Of a DNA stretch of 64,000 bases, positions 26,771 through 36,151 are shown piece after piece; the first letter of the stretch is position 1, and every line of letters starts with the position of its first letter. The position numbers were made by a program, and so were the translations under genes. The stretch covers positions 62,001 through 126,000 of the forward strand of contig NZ_JXQI01000021.1 in assembly GCF_000834015.1 (NCBI RefSeq), written 5' to 3'. The notes beneath the pieces were generated by a model. That model was not told where the DNA came from and made no database searches. It saw only the letters and a program-made list of their open reading frames with translations. The stretch is from Prevotella pectinovora. GTDB lineage: Bacteria > Bacteroidota > Bacteroidia > Bacteroidales > Bacteroidaceae.

Positions 26771-27274
26771 ATGAAAAGAATTTTCTTATTTCTCTTCGTT
26801 GCCATCTTCGGTTTTGCTGCTGAGGCACAGGATTTCAAGTTCGCTTATTTCAGTTATGGCGAAGCCCTCAAGTCGATGCCCGACTATGAGCTGGCTGCCA
26901 CCAATGTGAACAAGCTGCGCAACCAGTATGACAACGAACTGAAGAAGGCAGAAGACGAGTTCAACGCCAAATATGAGGACTTTCTCGAGAACCAGCGCAC
27001 CCTCGCTCCAGCCATCCTCGACAAGCGTCAGGCAGAGCTGCAGGAACTGTTGCAGAAGAACCTGAAGTTCAAGGAGGAAGCCAAGCGTCTGCTCTCTCAG
27101 GCAGAAAACGATGCCTTCGCTCCTCTCAAGCGTAAGCTCAATGCAACGGTAAAGAAAATCGGTATGGAGCGTGGCTATGCCTTCGTGCTGAATACCGACG
27201 GCGACGCCTGCCCGTATGTTGACAGTACCAAGGGCGATGACATCAGCGTGATAATCGCTGACGCTCTGAAATAA
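26771..27274 (+). CDS. OmpH/Skp-family periplasmic chaperone, third of three
   Basis: 167 residues. Signal peptide (about 1-19, ending FAAEAQ), then DFKFAYFSYGEALKSMPDYE, a charged coiled-coil (about 45-120) and a C-terminal strand (RGYAFVLNTDGDACPYVD). The overall build is the same as the two paralogues upstream, but the N-terminal motif differs (Tyr-Phe-Ser-Tyr in place of Val-Asp). It probably binds unfolded outer-membrane proteins with altered specificity; this is an inference. It is separated from the second copy by a 176-base gap with a strong inverted repeat, and from murI by 79 bases. Confidence 0.9.
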   Translation: MKRIFLFLFVAIFGFAAEAQDFKFAYFSYGEALKSMPDYELAATNVNKLRNQYDNELKKAEDEFNAKYEDFLENQRTLAPAILDKRQAELQELLQKNLKFKEEAKRLLSQAENDAFAPLKRKLNATVKKIGMERGYAFVLNTDGDACPYVDSTKGDDISVIIADALK

Positions 27275-27353
27275 TCCCCAACCGGTCCATAAGACTGATT
27301 GGGAACAGTTGCGTAACAGCTATGGTTTGCAATCATATAAACATCATACTACT

Positions 27354-28193
27354 ATGATTGAATCTACAGGTAAAACAGGTCCTATCGGAGTGTTCGATTC
27401 CGGCTATGGCGGACTGACCATCCTTCATCAGATGCGTCAGCTGCTGCCGCAGTACGACTATCTCTATCTCGGCGACAACGCCCGTGCTCCGTATGGTCCA
27501 CGGTCGTTCGACATCGTATATCAGTTCACTCGTGAGGCAGTGGAGAAACTGTTCAGCATGGGATGCCATCTCGTCATCCTCGCCTGCAACACCGCCTCCG
27601 CCAAAGCCTTGCGGTCGATACAGCAGAATGACCTGCCGCAGATAGACCCCAACCGCCGTGTGCTCGGCGTGATACGTCCCACGGCGGAATGTATCGGCAG
27701 CATCACGCAGTCGCGCCACGTGGGCATTGTTGCTACCGCAGGAACCATCAAGAGCGAGAGCTATGTGATGGAGATACACAAGCTCTATCCCGACATCACC
27801 GTGACGGGAGAGCCATGCCCCATGTGGGTGCCGCTGATAGAAAACAACGAATATGACAGTCCAGGTGCCGACTATTTCGTGGAAAAGCGCATCGGTAATC
27901 TGATGCGCCGCGACCCGCAGATAGACTCCATCATCCTCGGCTGCACCCATTATCCGCTGCTTCTGAACAAGATTCTGAAGTATGTACCGCGCGGTGTGCG
28001 CATCGTGCCGCAGGGCGAATATGTCGCCAACAGTCTGAAAGACTATCTCATGCGTCATCCTGAGATGGATATGCGCTGCTCCAAGCACGGCACCTGCCAT
28101 TATCTCACCACAGAGAGTGCTGAGAAGTTCCGTGAGTCAGCACAGCTCTTCCTCAACGAGGATATCGATGTGGAGCGTGTCGTGTTGGGATGA
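27354..28193 (+). CDS. murI: Glutamate racemase
   Basis: 279 residues from the ATG at 27354; the frame is open 45 bases upstream but the family N-terminus GPIGVFDSGYGGLTIL follows this start directly. Both catalytic cysteines are in place: LVILACNTASAKAL (near residue 80) and IILGCTHYPLLLNK (near 200). The enzyme makes D-glutamate from L-glutamate for peptidoglycan. It ends the envelope series DUF6089-uppS-bamA-skp-skp-skp-murI, which puts wall precursor supply beside outer membrane assembly. No terminator hairpin with a T-tract was seen after it; the palindrome array of the next gene begins 52 bases later. Confidence 0.96.
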   Translation: MIESTGKTGPIGVFDSGYGGLTILHQMRQLLPQYDYLYLGDNARAPYGPRSFDIVYQFTREAVEKLFSMGCHLVILACNTASAKALRSIQQNDLPQIDPNRRVLGVIRPTAECIGSITQSRHVGIVATAGTIKSESYVMEIHKLYPDITVTGEPCPMWVPLIENNEYDSPGADYFVEKRIGNLMRRDPQIDSIILGCTHYPLLLNKILKYVPRGVRIVPQGEYVANSLKDYLMRHPEMDMRCSKHGTCHYLTTESAEKFRESAQLFLNEDIDVERVVLG

Positions 28194-28244
28194 AAAACAT
28201 TTTTTCCTGATTTTCTTGCTTTTCCCATTTTTAAATCTTATGTT

Positions 28245-28361
28245 TGCACCTTGGAAAGTGCAGATGAATCCAGAATATGCACCTTTGAAGGTGCATTTCT
28301 TGTAATTAAGTGCACCTTGGAAGGTGCATTTTGTAGTATTATATGCACTTTGGAGAGTGCA
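28245..28361 (+). repeat. Array of four 18-bp palindromes at exact 33-bp period
   Basis: Copies at 28245-28262 (TGCACCTTGGAAAGTGCA), 28278-28295 (TGCACCTTTGAAGGTGCA), 28311-28328 (TGCACCTTGGAAGGTGCA) and 28344-28361 (TGCACTTTGGAGAGTGCA). Each spacer is 15 bases and the three spacers are unrelated. The outer arms TGCAC/GTGCA are invariant; in the last copy a C-G pair is replaced by T-A, keeping the palindrome. The array ends 46 bases before the ATPase start at 28408. Confidence 0.95.
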
Positions 28362-28407
28362 AACTTTATTATGGAACCAACTTCGGCGGTATAAAAATAA
28401 TACGGAT

Positions 28408-29586
28408 ATGGATATTACACTTGTTAACTTCATGAACGAACAGTTAAGTCTTGTAAGTTTAGACTTCAAACGCTATATGTATGAGAAGTTGCCTTGGGAG
28501 GCAAGGCTCGTAGGGTTGATGGGACCGCGTGGTGTCGGTAAGTCAACAATGATACTGCAGCGAATCAAGGAGATGGCAGAGGCAGATCAGCAACAAACTC
28601 TCTACATATCGGCAGATCACAGTTATTTCACCACGCATACCTTTGTGGATACAGCTGACGAGTTTGTGAGAGAAGGTGGTAAATGGCTGTTTATAGACGA
28701 AGTTCATAAATATGACGGCTGGTCGAGAGAATTGAAGCAGATTTATGATTCCCATCCAGAGCTGCATATATTCTTTAATGGTTCTTCAGTACTTGATATT
28801 CTTGAGGGTGAAGCCGATTTGAGTCGGCGTGCATTACTGTTTGATATGCAGGGGCTGTCTTTCCGTGAATACCTCGAATTGTTTCATGGCATCAAGACAC
28901 CAGTCAGGAGTCTTGAGGATGTGTTGGATGGCAATACACGTATCGAAGGCATTCTCCATCCCATACCATTGTTCAACAAGTATTTGCGTGAAGGCTATTA
29001 TCCATTCGCAGAAGAAGGCTATGTGCAGCAGAGACTGCAACAGGTGGTTCGCCTTACTATGGAAGTAGACATACCACAGTTTGCTAATATGTCGCCAGCT
29101 ACGGGTAAGAAATTACGTAGGATGCTGACGATCATAGCCGGTAATGTGCCTTACAAGCCGGAGGCTACAGGTCTGGCAAATGAAATAAAGGTGAGCAGAA
29201 ATGATATCCCTACTTATCTGCTATATATGGAAAAGGCAGGTATGATAGGTCAGTTGCGCGATGAGACAGGCGGAATGAGAGGCTTGGGAAAGGTGGAAAA
29301 GGTTTATCTTGACAACACCAATCTGATATATGCCATATCTGGCGAGAATGCCAACATAGGTAATGTCAGGGAAACGTTCTTCTACAACCAGACCCGTCTG
29401 GCATGTGATGTTACATCTTCCAAGGTATCAGACTTCGCCATAGGTAAATATACTTTTGAGATTGGAGGAGCAAAGAAAAGCCACCGCCAAATAAGGGATG
29501 TTGAAAATGCTTTTGTGGTGAGGGATGATATGGAATATGCAAATGGTGATATACTCCCGTTATGGAGTTTCGGACTATTGTATTGA
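28408..29586 (+). CDS. AAA-family ATPase with DUF4143-like C-terminal region
   Basis: 392 residues from the ATG at 28408; the frame extends upstream into the palindrome array, which is judged non-coding. Walker A is GPRGVGKS (about residues 46-53), Walker B is KWLFIDEVHK (about 95-104). The C-terminal part has DFAIGKYTFEIGGAKKSH, where the position of the Lys in the nuclease-like ExK motif is Gly, so catalytic nuclease activity is unlikely. It is a paralogue of the ATPase at 17343, with the same layout of a 33-bp-period array upstream but a different repeat sequence. The function of this family is not established. The next gene is convergent. Confidence 0.87.
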   Translation: MDITLVNFMNEQLSLVSLDFKRYMYEKLPWEARLVGLMGPRGVGKSTMILQRIKEMAEADQQQTLYISADHSYFTTHTFVDTADEFVREGGKWLFIDEVHKYDGWSRELKQIYDSHPELHIFFNGSSVLDILEGEADLSRRALLFDMQGLSFREYLELFHGIKTPVRSLEDVLDGNTRIEGILHPIPLFNKYLREGYYPFAEEGYVQQRLQQVVRLTMEVDIPQFANMSPATGKKLRRMLTIIAGNVPYKPEATGLANEIKVSRNDIPTYLLYMEKAGMIGQLRDETGGMRGLGKVEKVYLDNTNLIYAISGENANIGNVRETFFYNQTRLACDVTSSKVSDFAIGKYTFEIGGAKKSHRQIRDVENAFVVRDDMEYANGDILPLWSFGLLY

Positions 29587-29613
29587 TTCCAATCTGTGGA
29601 ACTCCAAATTATT

Positions 29614-31656
29614 TCAGAATTTCCAACGCAGCTGCAACTGTATGTCGGTGAGAGATGATGCATCCACCTGTTGCAGTGCCGTTCCCACTTGCGAACGGTC
29701 GAAATACGTGGTCGTGCCAGCCTTTGCCATCACGTATAGACGGTTGGTGGGCATATACTTCACGATGAGCGCATAGCGGATTCCTTCGCCGTAATACGAC
29801 GGGAAGGAGAAATCATAAAGCATGCCGCGTTCATAGCTGTATATGCTGCTGTAGTAATCGTCGGTGTGGAAATATCCGCATGTGGCGTAGATGGCGAAGC
29901 GGCGTATTGCCGTGGTGCCACCGCCGAGAGAAGCCATATATCCGTTGCTGCGCTCTTTGAACACCGTTGTGGTGCCGTCTATCTGAGCCTTTATGCTCCA
30001 GCTGCCGCCATCGTATAGTGCCGCCAGGCGAGCACGCTGGTCTGTCTTGTAAATCAGTGCCGTCTTGTCGGCATTGTCTTTCTGCCGTTTCTTCAGCCGG
30101 TAGCGCCCTGTCAGCGTGAGGCGTCCTGTGGTGTAAACGGCAGAAAACAGGTTGTCGAAAGAACGTGATGCCGTTGATGCCTGATACCGTGCCCACGGGA
30201 AATAAGCTGCGTCGGCGTAATAGCTCAGCAGCAGACCGCCAAAGGGCTTCCAGTCAGCCCCCACATACACTCCGCTTTCGTTTTGCACTCTTCCTCCGTC
30301 GCTGTAGCTTTGAGAGAAGAGCGAATAATACTTGTATGAATAATATCTCTGCACGAGGCGCATGGTGAAATTAGACGCCAGGCGGTATGACATCGTGTTT
30401 ATCGTAGCCCATGCGTGGCTGCTTCCCGTTGCTGTTTCTCCCCTGAAGGAGAACAGTCCGCTGCGGTAGCCATAGTCTACGCTCATGCCATAGAAACGTT
30501 CGCCCTGGGGATAATATCTGCGGTAAAGCGAATTGGTGTTCGGGCTGAGGCGCTTGTCGAGGCTCGTGTAGTATGCCGACACGCCGCCAACGAAATGCGA
30601 CTTCATGAACGAGAGGTTCGCTCCGGCGGCAAACTGCGAAGCGTTGTTTTTCTTCTTCATCTCCGTCTCCGTGCGGTGGTATCCAGTCTTCAGTATCGTG
30701 GCTATAGAACCGTCGTCGTTGTTCAGCGTGGCGTCGATATACCGGTATGATACGAAAGCAGTGAGATCGAGACATGGAGAAATCCTCACCGTGGCGGCAC
30801 CGCCCTGCATATAGTTGCCGGATGACCGTGAGGAATGCGGACGGATAGCAGTCCCCGTCTTGTTGAAAGAAGCCATTGAGGTGGTCTTTCCTATCGAGAA
30901 ATCATTGTTCACGAGCAATCCCATTCCCATCTTCACCTTGTAGCGTCCGAGAGTGAGAGCCTTGAGGCGTCCGAGTTTCCTTATAGAGAGATAATATGAA
31001 TAGAAGTCGTAGCCCATGCTGTTGCGGCCAGAGAAAAACGGTTCGCCGGCATCCTGCGCTCCCACGATGCCCAGTCTGAAATTGTCGGTATAGCGGTATT
31101 CGTAGCGAATGCTGTGGCGGTATTTATATCCCATATACCCGTTTTTGTCACCTTTCCGCTCGTAGAGAGGAATGTTGCCGGTGGCGGTGAGGATGTTCTC
31201 ACCGTATTTGATGATGTTTTTGAGCGTCAGTGAGCTGCGCTTCTCCACGGGAGTTATCACTATGAAGTATGGCAACAGCCGTCGGTTGGTGAATGTCAGA
31301 GACCGTATCATGGCGAGTTCGGCTGTGGTTTTCATCTCCTGGTTTCGGTATATATATTCCAGGATGTCAGCCACCTCGTCATCGCTGAGGAATGGTATGC
31401 GCTCAAGGTCCTCGCGGGTGGCGTGGTTGATGTCAACCGGCGACTGTTCGAGGTCGCACAGCGCATCGTACATGGATTCCCACTGCGCCACATCCTCGTC
31501 GCTGTCGTCCATCATTTCGCCTATAATCGCCTGCCAGGCGTGTTGCTGTGATGTAGCCTCCTCTTGTGCCGATGAGCAGAGAGAAACGGCGAGAAACAGA
31601 ATGACAAGCATCCCGTACCTACGGATTATTGATATAAACCTTGCGTTTGTGAGCAT
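29614..31656 (-). CDS. Helix-hairpin-helix protein with C-terminal barrel-like region
   Basis: 680 residues from the ATG at 31656; the open frame runs further up, but the promoter box at 31719-31726 rules that start out. A signal peptide (about 1-31; MLVILFLAVSLCSSAQ) precedes a helix-hairpin-helix region like that of ComEA (about 70-135; VDINHATREDLERIPFLSDDEVADILEYI). The remaining about 530 residues are Tyr-rich alternating strands, typical of an outer membrane barrel, ending LQLRWKF. Proteins of this build are common in Bacteroidetes. A role in DNA contact at the surface is possible from the HhH part, but not shown. Confidence 0.82.
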   Translation of the reverse strand: MLTNARFISIIRRYGMLVILFLAVSLCSSAQEEATSQQHAWQAIIGEMMDDSDEDVAQWESMYDALCDLEQSPVDINHATREDLERIPFLSDDEVADILEYIYRNQEMKTTAELAMIRSLTFTNRRLLPYFIVITPVEKRSSLTLKNIIKYGENILTATGNIPLYERKGDKNGYMGYKYRHSIRYEYRYTDNFRLGIVGAQDAGEPFFSGRNSMGYDFYSYYLSIRKLGRLKALTLGRYKVKMGMGLLVNNDFSIGKTTSMASFNKTGTAIRPHSSRSSGNYMQGGAATVRISPCLDLTAFVSYRYIDATLNNDDGSIATILKTGYHRTETEMKKKNNASQFAAGANLSFMKSHFVGGVSAYYTSLDKRLSPNTNSLYRRYYPQGERFYGMSVDYGYRSGLFSFRGETATGSSHAWATINTMSYRLASNFTMRLVQRYYSYKYYSLFSQSYSDGGRVQNESGVYVGADWKPFGGLLLSYYADAAYFPWARYQASTASRSFDNLFSAVYTTGRLTLTGRYRLKKRQKDNADKTALIYKTDQRARLAALYDGGSWSIKAQIDGTTTVFKERSNGYMASLGGGTTAIRRFAIYATCGYFHTDDYYSSIYSYERGMLYDFSFPSYYGEGIRYALIVKYMPTNRLYVMAKAGTTTYFDRSQVGTALQQVDASSLTDIQLQLRWKF

Positions 31657-31718
31657 GTTGCGGTATGGTATTAGAATTGTGATTATATTCAATATGTTGC
31701 TTTTCAGCTTGTATGATA

Positions 31719-31726
31719 CAAAGGTA
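31719..31726 (-). promoter_or_regulatory. Promoter of the helix-hairpin-helix gene
   Basis: TACCTTTG on the minus strand, 62 bases upstream of the chosen ATG at 31656. It lies within the longer open frame and therefore decides the start. Confidence 0.6.
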
Positions 31727-31766
31727 ATGAAAAAAACGGACAAAGAGGTCGGGCTTGATTATTTCT

Positions 31767-31809
31767 CAAAAAAAACATCACCCACAATCCTTCCGGATCA
31801 TGGGTGATG
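31767..31809 (-). terminator. Rho-independent terminator of secDF
   Basis: CATCACCCATGATCC, loop GGAA, GGATTGTGGGTGATG, then eight T on the minus strand. It lies 31 bases past the secDF stop and is a textbook structure. Confidence 0.92.
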
Positions 31810-31839
31810 CTGATAGGTTCTTATTTCAGAGAGATGCCG

Positions 31840-34800
31840 TTATGCCATCTCTTCGATAGCCTTGTCTCCACGCTGACCTTTGTCGCGGCGGCTCAATGTC
31901 ATGTAGGCAATAGGAGCAGCAACGAAGATAGATGAGAGAGTACCGAATATCACACCGAGAATCATTGCGAACGCGAAGCTGCGGATGTTGTCACCACCGA
32001 GGATGAAGATACAGAGCAACACGATCAATGTAGTGAGAGAGGTGTTCACGGTACGGGCCAGTGTCTCATTCAGAGAGTTGTTGAATATCGTGAAGAAGTC
32101 GCGCTTCTTGTAGAGGCCGAGGTTCTCACGGATACGGTCGAATACCACCACCTTATCGTTGATAGAGTAACCGATAACGGTAAGGATAGCTCCGATGAAC
32201 GTCTGGTCGATCTCGAGAGAGAAAGGAACGACGTTCCACAGGAGTGAGTAGAAGCCCAATACCACTACAGTATCGATTGCGAGGGCAACGCTGGCTCCGA
32301 GAGAGAATGCCAAGTTGCGGAAACGCAACAGAATGTAGAGGAAGATGGCGATGAGGGCGAAGATGACGCTGATGATAGCACCGTATGTGATATCCTTAGC
32401 CACCGACGGACCTACCTTTGCACTGCTGATGATAGAACCACCGGCACGCACGTCAGGATTCTTGAATGCCTCTACGCTCTTCTGGGTTACCATACCCTCC
32501 TTGCTCAACGCCTTGAAGAGGATTTCCTCTACCTCGTCGTCGATTGTAGGGCTGTTAGACTCTATCTTGTAGTTGGTAGAGATACGGATTGTCTTGTGGT
32601 CAGTACCCAATGCCAATGCGCTTACAGAACTGTTAGGGAACGAGGTCTGCAGAGCTCTTGACACATCCTCCGGCTCAACGGCCTTCTCCAGTTTCACAAC
32701 GTAGTTGCGACCACCGGTGAAGTCGATGCTCTTGCTCAAGCCGCGAACGAAGAAGCTAACCACGAATACTGCAATGAGAATACCAACTATTGTGAAGGTC
32801 TTCTTATACATGTTCATGAAGCCCACGTGGTTGTTCTGCAAGAAGTTGCGGGAGAGACGTGTGGTGAAGTTCTGTTTCAGCCACTTGTCCTTAGCCAGGC
32901 GGTTTTCGTAAACGAGGCGTGTGAGGTATACTGCGGTGAAGAATGAGCAGCAGATACCGATGATAAGAGTAGTGGCGAATCCACGTACAGGACCTGTACC
33001 GAATACGAACAGGATAACACCAGTGATGATAGAGGTGAGGTTGGAGTCGAAGATAGCCGAGAAGGCATTTCCGTAACCGGCCTTGATAGCCTCACGCAGA
33101 GCCTTGCCCTTGCGAAGCTCCTCCTTCGTACGTTCATAGATAAGCACGTTAGCGTCGACCGCCATACCGAGTGTCAATACGATACCGGCGATACCAGGCA
33201 TCGTAAGCGCCGCCTGGAACGACGTCAGGATTCCGAGTGTGAAGAAGAGGTTGACGAGCAAAGCGAAGTTTGCCATCATACCAGGGATGAAGTCATACAT
33301 GAGAACCATGTAGAGCATCAAGAGGATGAACGCCACGGCGAATGAGATGAGACCCTGCTGGATTGACTGTGCACCGAGTGTAGGACCAACCACGTCTTCC
33401 TGCACGATACGTGCCGGAGCAGGCATACGTCCGGACTTCAGAGTGTTTGCCAAGTCCTTGGTGTCCTCAATGGTGAAGTTACCTGTAATCTGAGAGTTAC
33501 CGCCTGAAATCTCGCCGTTTACGCGAGGTGCGCTATATACGGCACCGTCGAGAACGATGGCGATAGCCTTGTTGATGTTTGCCTTTGTCATCTCTGCCCA
33601 GCGGCGTGCACCGTCAGAGTTCATCGACATGCTTACGCTTGGACGGTTGCTCATCTGGTCGAACTCATCCTTGGCGTCGGTGATTACGTCACCCTCGAGA
33701 GGAGCGTGGCCGTTGCTCTGTGTAACCTTCAGTGCATAAAGCTCATAAACGTTCTTTACAGAAAGTCCGTCAGCCGGCTTCGCACCCCAAAGGAGCTTGA
33801 GGTCAGAAGGCAGAACCTGCTTTGCGGCAGCAGAATAGATAATCTTGTTCACGGCAGCAGTGTCGCGCACGTTGGCATAACCAACAACGCTGAGAGAACC
33901 CTGTGGCGCGAGCTGCAGAACTGCGAGAAGCGGATTTGTCTTCTTTGCCTGTGCCATCTGTGCACTCTCAGAGCTTGCAGCAGCCTTGGCAGCGCTGTTC
34001 TTGTTGGCGTTGACCTTGAGCTTTGCAGGAGAAGTCTTCTCGGCAACCTCAGCCTTCTCGGCAGCGTCGTCCTTCTTCTCAGTGGCAGCGGTGTCTTTCT
34101 TCACCTCGCCGCCGTTAGCCATTGTCTGGTCAAGCTGGCGCAGGTAAGGAGTGATTTCCTCGCTGTTGTATGTCTCCCAGAATTCAAGGTTTGCGCTACC
34201 CTGGAGGAGCTTGCGCACACGCTCAGGCTCACGAACACCAGGCATTTCCACCATGATGCGGCCTTCCTGGCCTTCGAGCTTCTGGATGTTAGGCTGTACG
34301 ACACCAAACTTGTCGATACGGTTGCGAACGACGTTGTATGAGTTGTCGATAGCCGACTGCACCTGTGAGCGGAGAGCCTTCTCCACCTCCTTGTCGGAGC
34401 TCTGGGTGCTTACCTGTCCCTTGAGCTGCTGTGTGGCAAAGATTTCTGCCAGGCGGTGGCCAGGTGCGTTCTGACGATAATACTTGATGAAGAGAGAGAT
34501 GAAGTCGCTCTGACTTGTCTCTTCCTCCTTCTTAGCCTGTTCCATAGACTTCACGAAGGCAGCGTCTGTCTTGTGGTCAGCCAGTGTCTCCACTACGTCC
34601 GGAACGGAAATCTCCAAGATAACATTCATACCGCCCTTCAAGTCAAGACCCAGACCGATCTGGGTTTCGAGACATCTCTGGTAGGAATAAATGCCGAGGT
34701 ACTTCACTGAGTCTTTGTAATCCTGCTGAGCAATAGGATCTTTTATCTTTGCTGCCTCGCTGTCATAATAGTTTGTGGCAACGGAGAAAGACAAATAGAA

Positions 34801-34857
34801 GATGCTTGCAAGGGTCATCAAGACTGCCAGTACAATTACAATTCCTTTGTTTTGCAT
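31840..34857 (-). CDS. secDF: Fused protein translocase subunit SecDF
   Basis: 1005 residues, the SecD and SecF parts in one chain. An N-terminal membrane segment (about 5-27) is followed by the SecD motif LGLDLKGGMNVILE (about 69-82). The large periplasmic region includes a low-complexity Lys/Ala/Glu insert (about 255-300). Then come six SecD membrane segments with TLGMAVDANVLIYER (about 565), a linker, and the SecF half. SecF shows SIDFTGGRNYVVKLE (about 715) and TVIGYSINDKVVVFDRIRE (about 895). SecDF uses the proton gradient to pull proteins through SecYEG. It is a single-gene unit with a good promoter at 35027-35034 and a strong terminator. Confidence 0.97.
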   Translation of the reverse strand: MQNKGIVIVLAVLMTLASIFYLSFSVATNYYDSEAAKIKDPIAQQDYKDSVKYLGIYSYQRCLETQIGLGLDLKGGMNVILEISVPDVVETLADHKTDAAFVKSMEQAKKEEETSQSDFISLFIKYYRQNAPGHRLAEIFATQQLKGQVSTQSSDKEVEKALRSQVQSAIDNSYNVVRNRIDKFGVVQPNIQKLEGQEGRIMVEMPGVREPERVRKLLQGSANLEFWETYNSEEITPYLRQLDQTMANGGEVKKDTAATEKKDDAAEKAEVAEKTSPAKLKVNANKNSAAKAAASSESAQMAQAKKTNPLLAVLQLAPQGSLSVVGYANVRDTAAVNKIIYSAAAKQVLPSDLKLLWGAKPADGLSVKNVYELYALKVTQSNGHAPLEGDVITDAKDEFDQMSNRPSVSMSMNSDGARRWAEMTKANINKAIAIVLDGAVYSAPRVNGEISGGNSQITGNFTIEDTKDLANTLKSGRMPAPARIVQEDVVGPTLGAQSIQQGLISFAVAFILLMLYMVLMYDFIPGMMANFALLVNLFFTLGILTSFQAALTMPGIAGIVLTLGMAVDANVLIYERTKEELRKGKALREAIKAGYGNAFSAIFDSNLTSIITGVILFVFGTGPVRGFATTLIIGICCSFFTAVYLTRLVYENRLAKDKWLKQNFTTRLSRNFLQNNHVGFMNMYKKTFTIVGILIAVFVVSFFVRGLSKSIDFTGGRNYVVKLEKAVEPEDVSRALQTSFPNSSVSALALGTDHKTIRISTNYKIESNSPTIDDEVEEILFKALSKEGMVTQKSVEAFKNPDVRAGGSIISSAKVGPSVAKDITYGAIISVIFALIAIFLYILLRFRNLAFSLGASVALAIDTVVVLGFYSLLWNVVPFSLEIDQTFIGAILTVIGYSINDKVVVFDRIRENLGLYKKRDFFTIFNNSLNETLARTVNTSLTTLIVLLCIFILGGDNIRSFAFAMILGVIFGTLSSIFVAAPIAYMTLSRRDKGQRGDKAIEEMA

Positions 34858-35026
34858 TTTGTTTTTATTGATTTAATTATAGTTTTTCAGATATATCCTG
34901 CATCATTGCCTTGCTGCTCTGAAGCGGGACTCCGCAGGGGCTCCCCTAGGCTTTGATACGTGAAGTTTCCTGTCGGGGCATGATGGCTTCCGTGTGAGAA
35001 AGCACAATACAGCCCTACATAGCGTG

Positions 35027-35034
35027 CAAAGATA
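35027..35034 (-). promoter_or_regulatory. secDF promoter
   Basis: TATCTTTG on the minus strand matches TAnnTTTG. It falls between the stop of the upstream gene (35062) and secDF, with a leader of about 160 bases. Confidence 0.6.
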
Positions 35035-35061
35035 CTGATTTTTTTTAAACTTCTTAAACTG

Positions 35062-36147
35062 TCAGTGTGTTTTTTTATCATTATGCAGAGATTTCTTTAC
35101 AAATCCCCACAGAGGATAGTGGTCGGAGACATTGATGCTCCTGTCTACGGTGAAGTTGTAGGGGTGCCAGTCGTTGGAGCACATCACGTTGTCGATGCGC
35201 ACGTAGATACGGTTGTAGTGATAGGATATGCCGGGACCGTTGGCTGTCGTCACGTAGCAGTCGGTGAGGGTTCTGGCGAGCAGATGGTGGCAATATGAGA
35301 TGGGGGTGTCGTTGAAGTCGCCGAAGAGGAGGATAGGTTCTCCCTTGCGGCTTTCTATATATCTGATGACACCTTCCACCTGAGGCACCCTGCGCTTGGC
35401 TGCTTCGCCCAGGCGCACTATCATGCGCTTGGAGTCCTGGCGTACGGAACGGTTCTCCCAGTCTCCCTTTACGATATTGCGGAATTCGCTGCGCTCTTCC
35501 AGGGTGAGGCCCGATGTCTCGAAGTGGCAGTTTATCACCGTGGTGCGGTCGCCGTCGATAAGCACCTCGTAGGCTCCGCACATGCAGCCGGAGAGTTCGG
35601 GGTTGATGCGCGTCTTCGACAGTATGGGGAATTTGCTCAGCACTATCTGCACCTCGCCGTTCACGCCGTTGCGCATGGTGTCGATGTATTCGTATTCCTT
35701 CTTGAAGGCGTCGCGTATGACATCAGAAAACGCCGCCTCCTGCATGCAGACTATGGAGGCGCCGCTGCCGTTCACGTAGTCGGCTATCTTCTGTATGCTT
35801 GCCGAGTCGCCGTTGTGGAACATATACACGTTGTACGACATCACCTTTATGGCGCCGTCGGGAGTGGAATGCAGCATGTTGAGTGGTGAATAGAAATGTG
35901 CCGGAATGTAGCACAATACGTATCCCGCTAACGGTATGAGCGTGAGGCGCTTCCATGTGAGCAGAAACAATACGAGGAAGCCGCCGTTTATGAGCAGGAA
36001 TATGGGGAAGACAAGTCCGACATTGGCAAAGAGGGGGTGCTCCACGGGGTTCAGCTTGTAGCTATATCCCACGGCCAACATCACGCATACCGTGACGGCA
36101 CTCGCTGCCGCCAGCATGTGCATAGTGAACTTCTTGACTTTGTCCAT
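35062..36147 (-). CDS. Membrane-anchored endonuclease/exonuclease/phosphatase-family protein
   Basis: 361 residues from the ATG at 36147; an ATG 24 bases earlier overlaps the rhomboid stop and is less likely. Three hydrophobic segments (about 8-30, 40-62 and 65-85) anchor it. The EEP-fold domain (about 100-355) shows MSYNVYMF, SIVCMQEAAF with the metal-binding Glu, VINCHFETSG, LLFGDFNDTP with the Asp-x-Asn pair, and a final SDHYPLWGF with the catalytic Asp-His. The fold hydrolyses phosphodiesters in nucleic acids or lipids; the substrate is unknown. It follows the rhomboid gene by four bases in one operon. Confidence 0.9.
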   Translation of the reverse strand: MDKVKKFTMHMLAAASAVTVCVMLAVGYSYKLNPVEHPLFANVGLVFPIFLLINGGFLVLFLLTWKRLTLIPLAGYVLCYIPAHFYSPLNMLHSTPDGAIKVMSYNVYMFHNGDSASIQKIADYVNGSGASIVCMQEAAFSDVIRDAFKKEYEYIDTMRNGVNGEVQIVLSKFPILSKTRINPELSGCMCGAYEVLIDGDRTTVINCHFETSGLTLEERSEFRNIVKGDWENRSVRQDSKRMIVRLGEAAKRRVPQVEGVIRYIESRKGEPILLFGDFNDTPISYCHHLLARTLTDCYVTTANGPGISYHYNRIYVRIDNVMCSNDWHPYNFTVDRSINVSDHYPLWGFVKKSLHNDKKTH

Positions 36148-36151
36148 CCGC

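Noticed and set aside
28245..28361. CRISPR array
   Set aside because: Repeat and spacer order is CRISPR-like, but spacers are only 15 bases, repeats vary, there are four units, and no cas gene is near.
28137..28469. 110-codon minus-strand frame with an 11-residue repeat (CTFQGA units)
   Set aside because: The amino acid repeat is produced by the 33-bp spacing of the palindromes (33 = 11 codons). The array sits in a promoter region and spacers are unrelated, so coding is unlikely.
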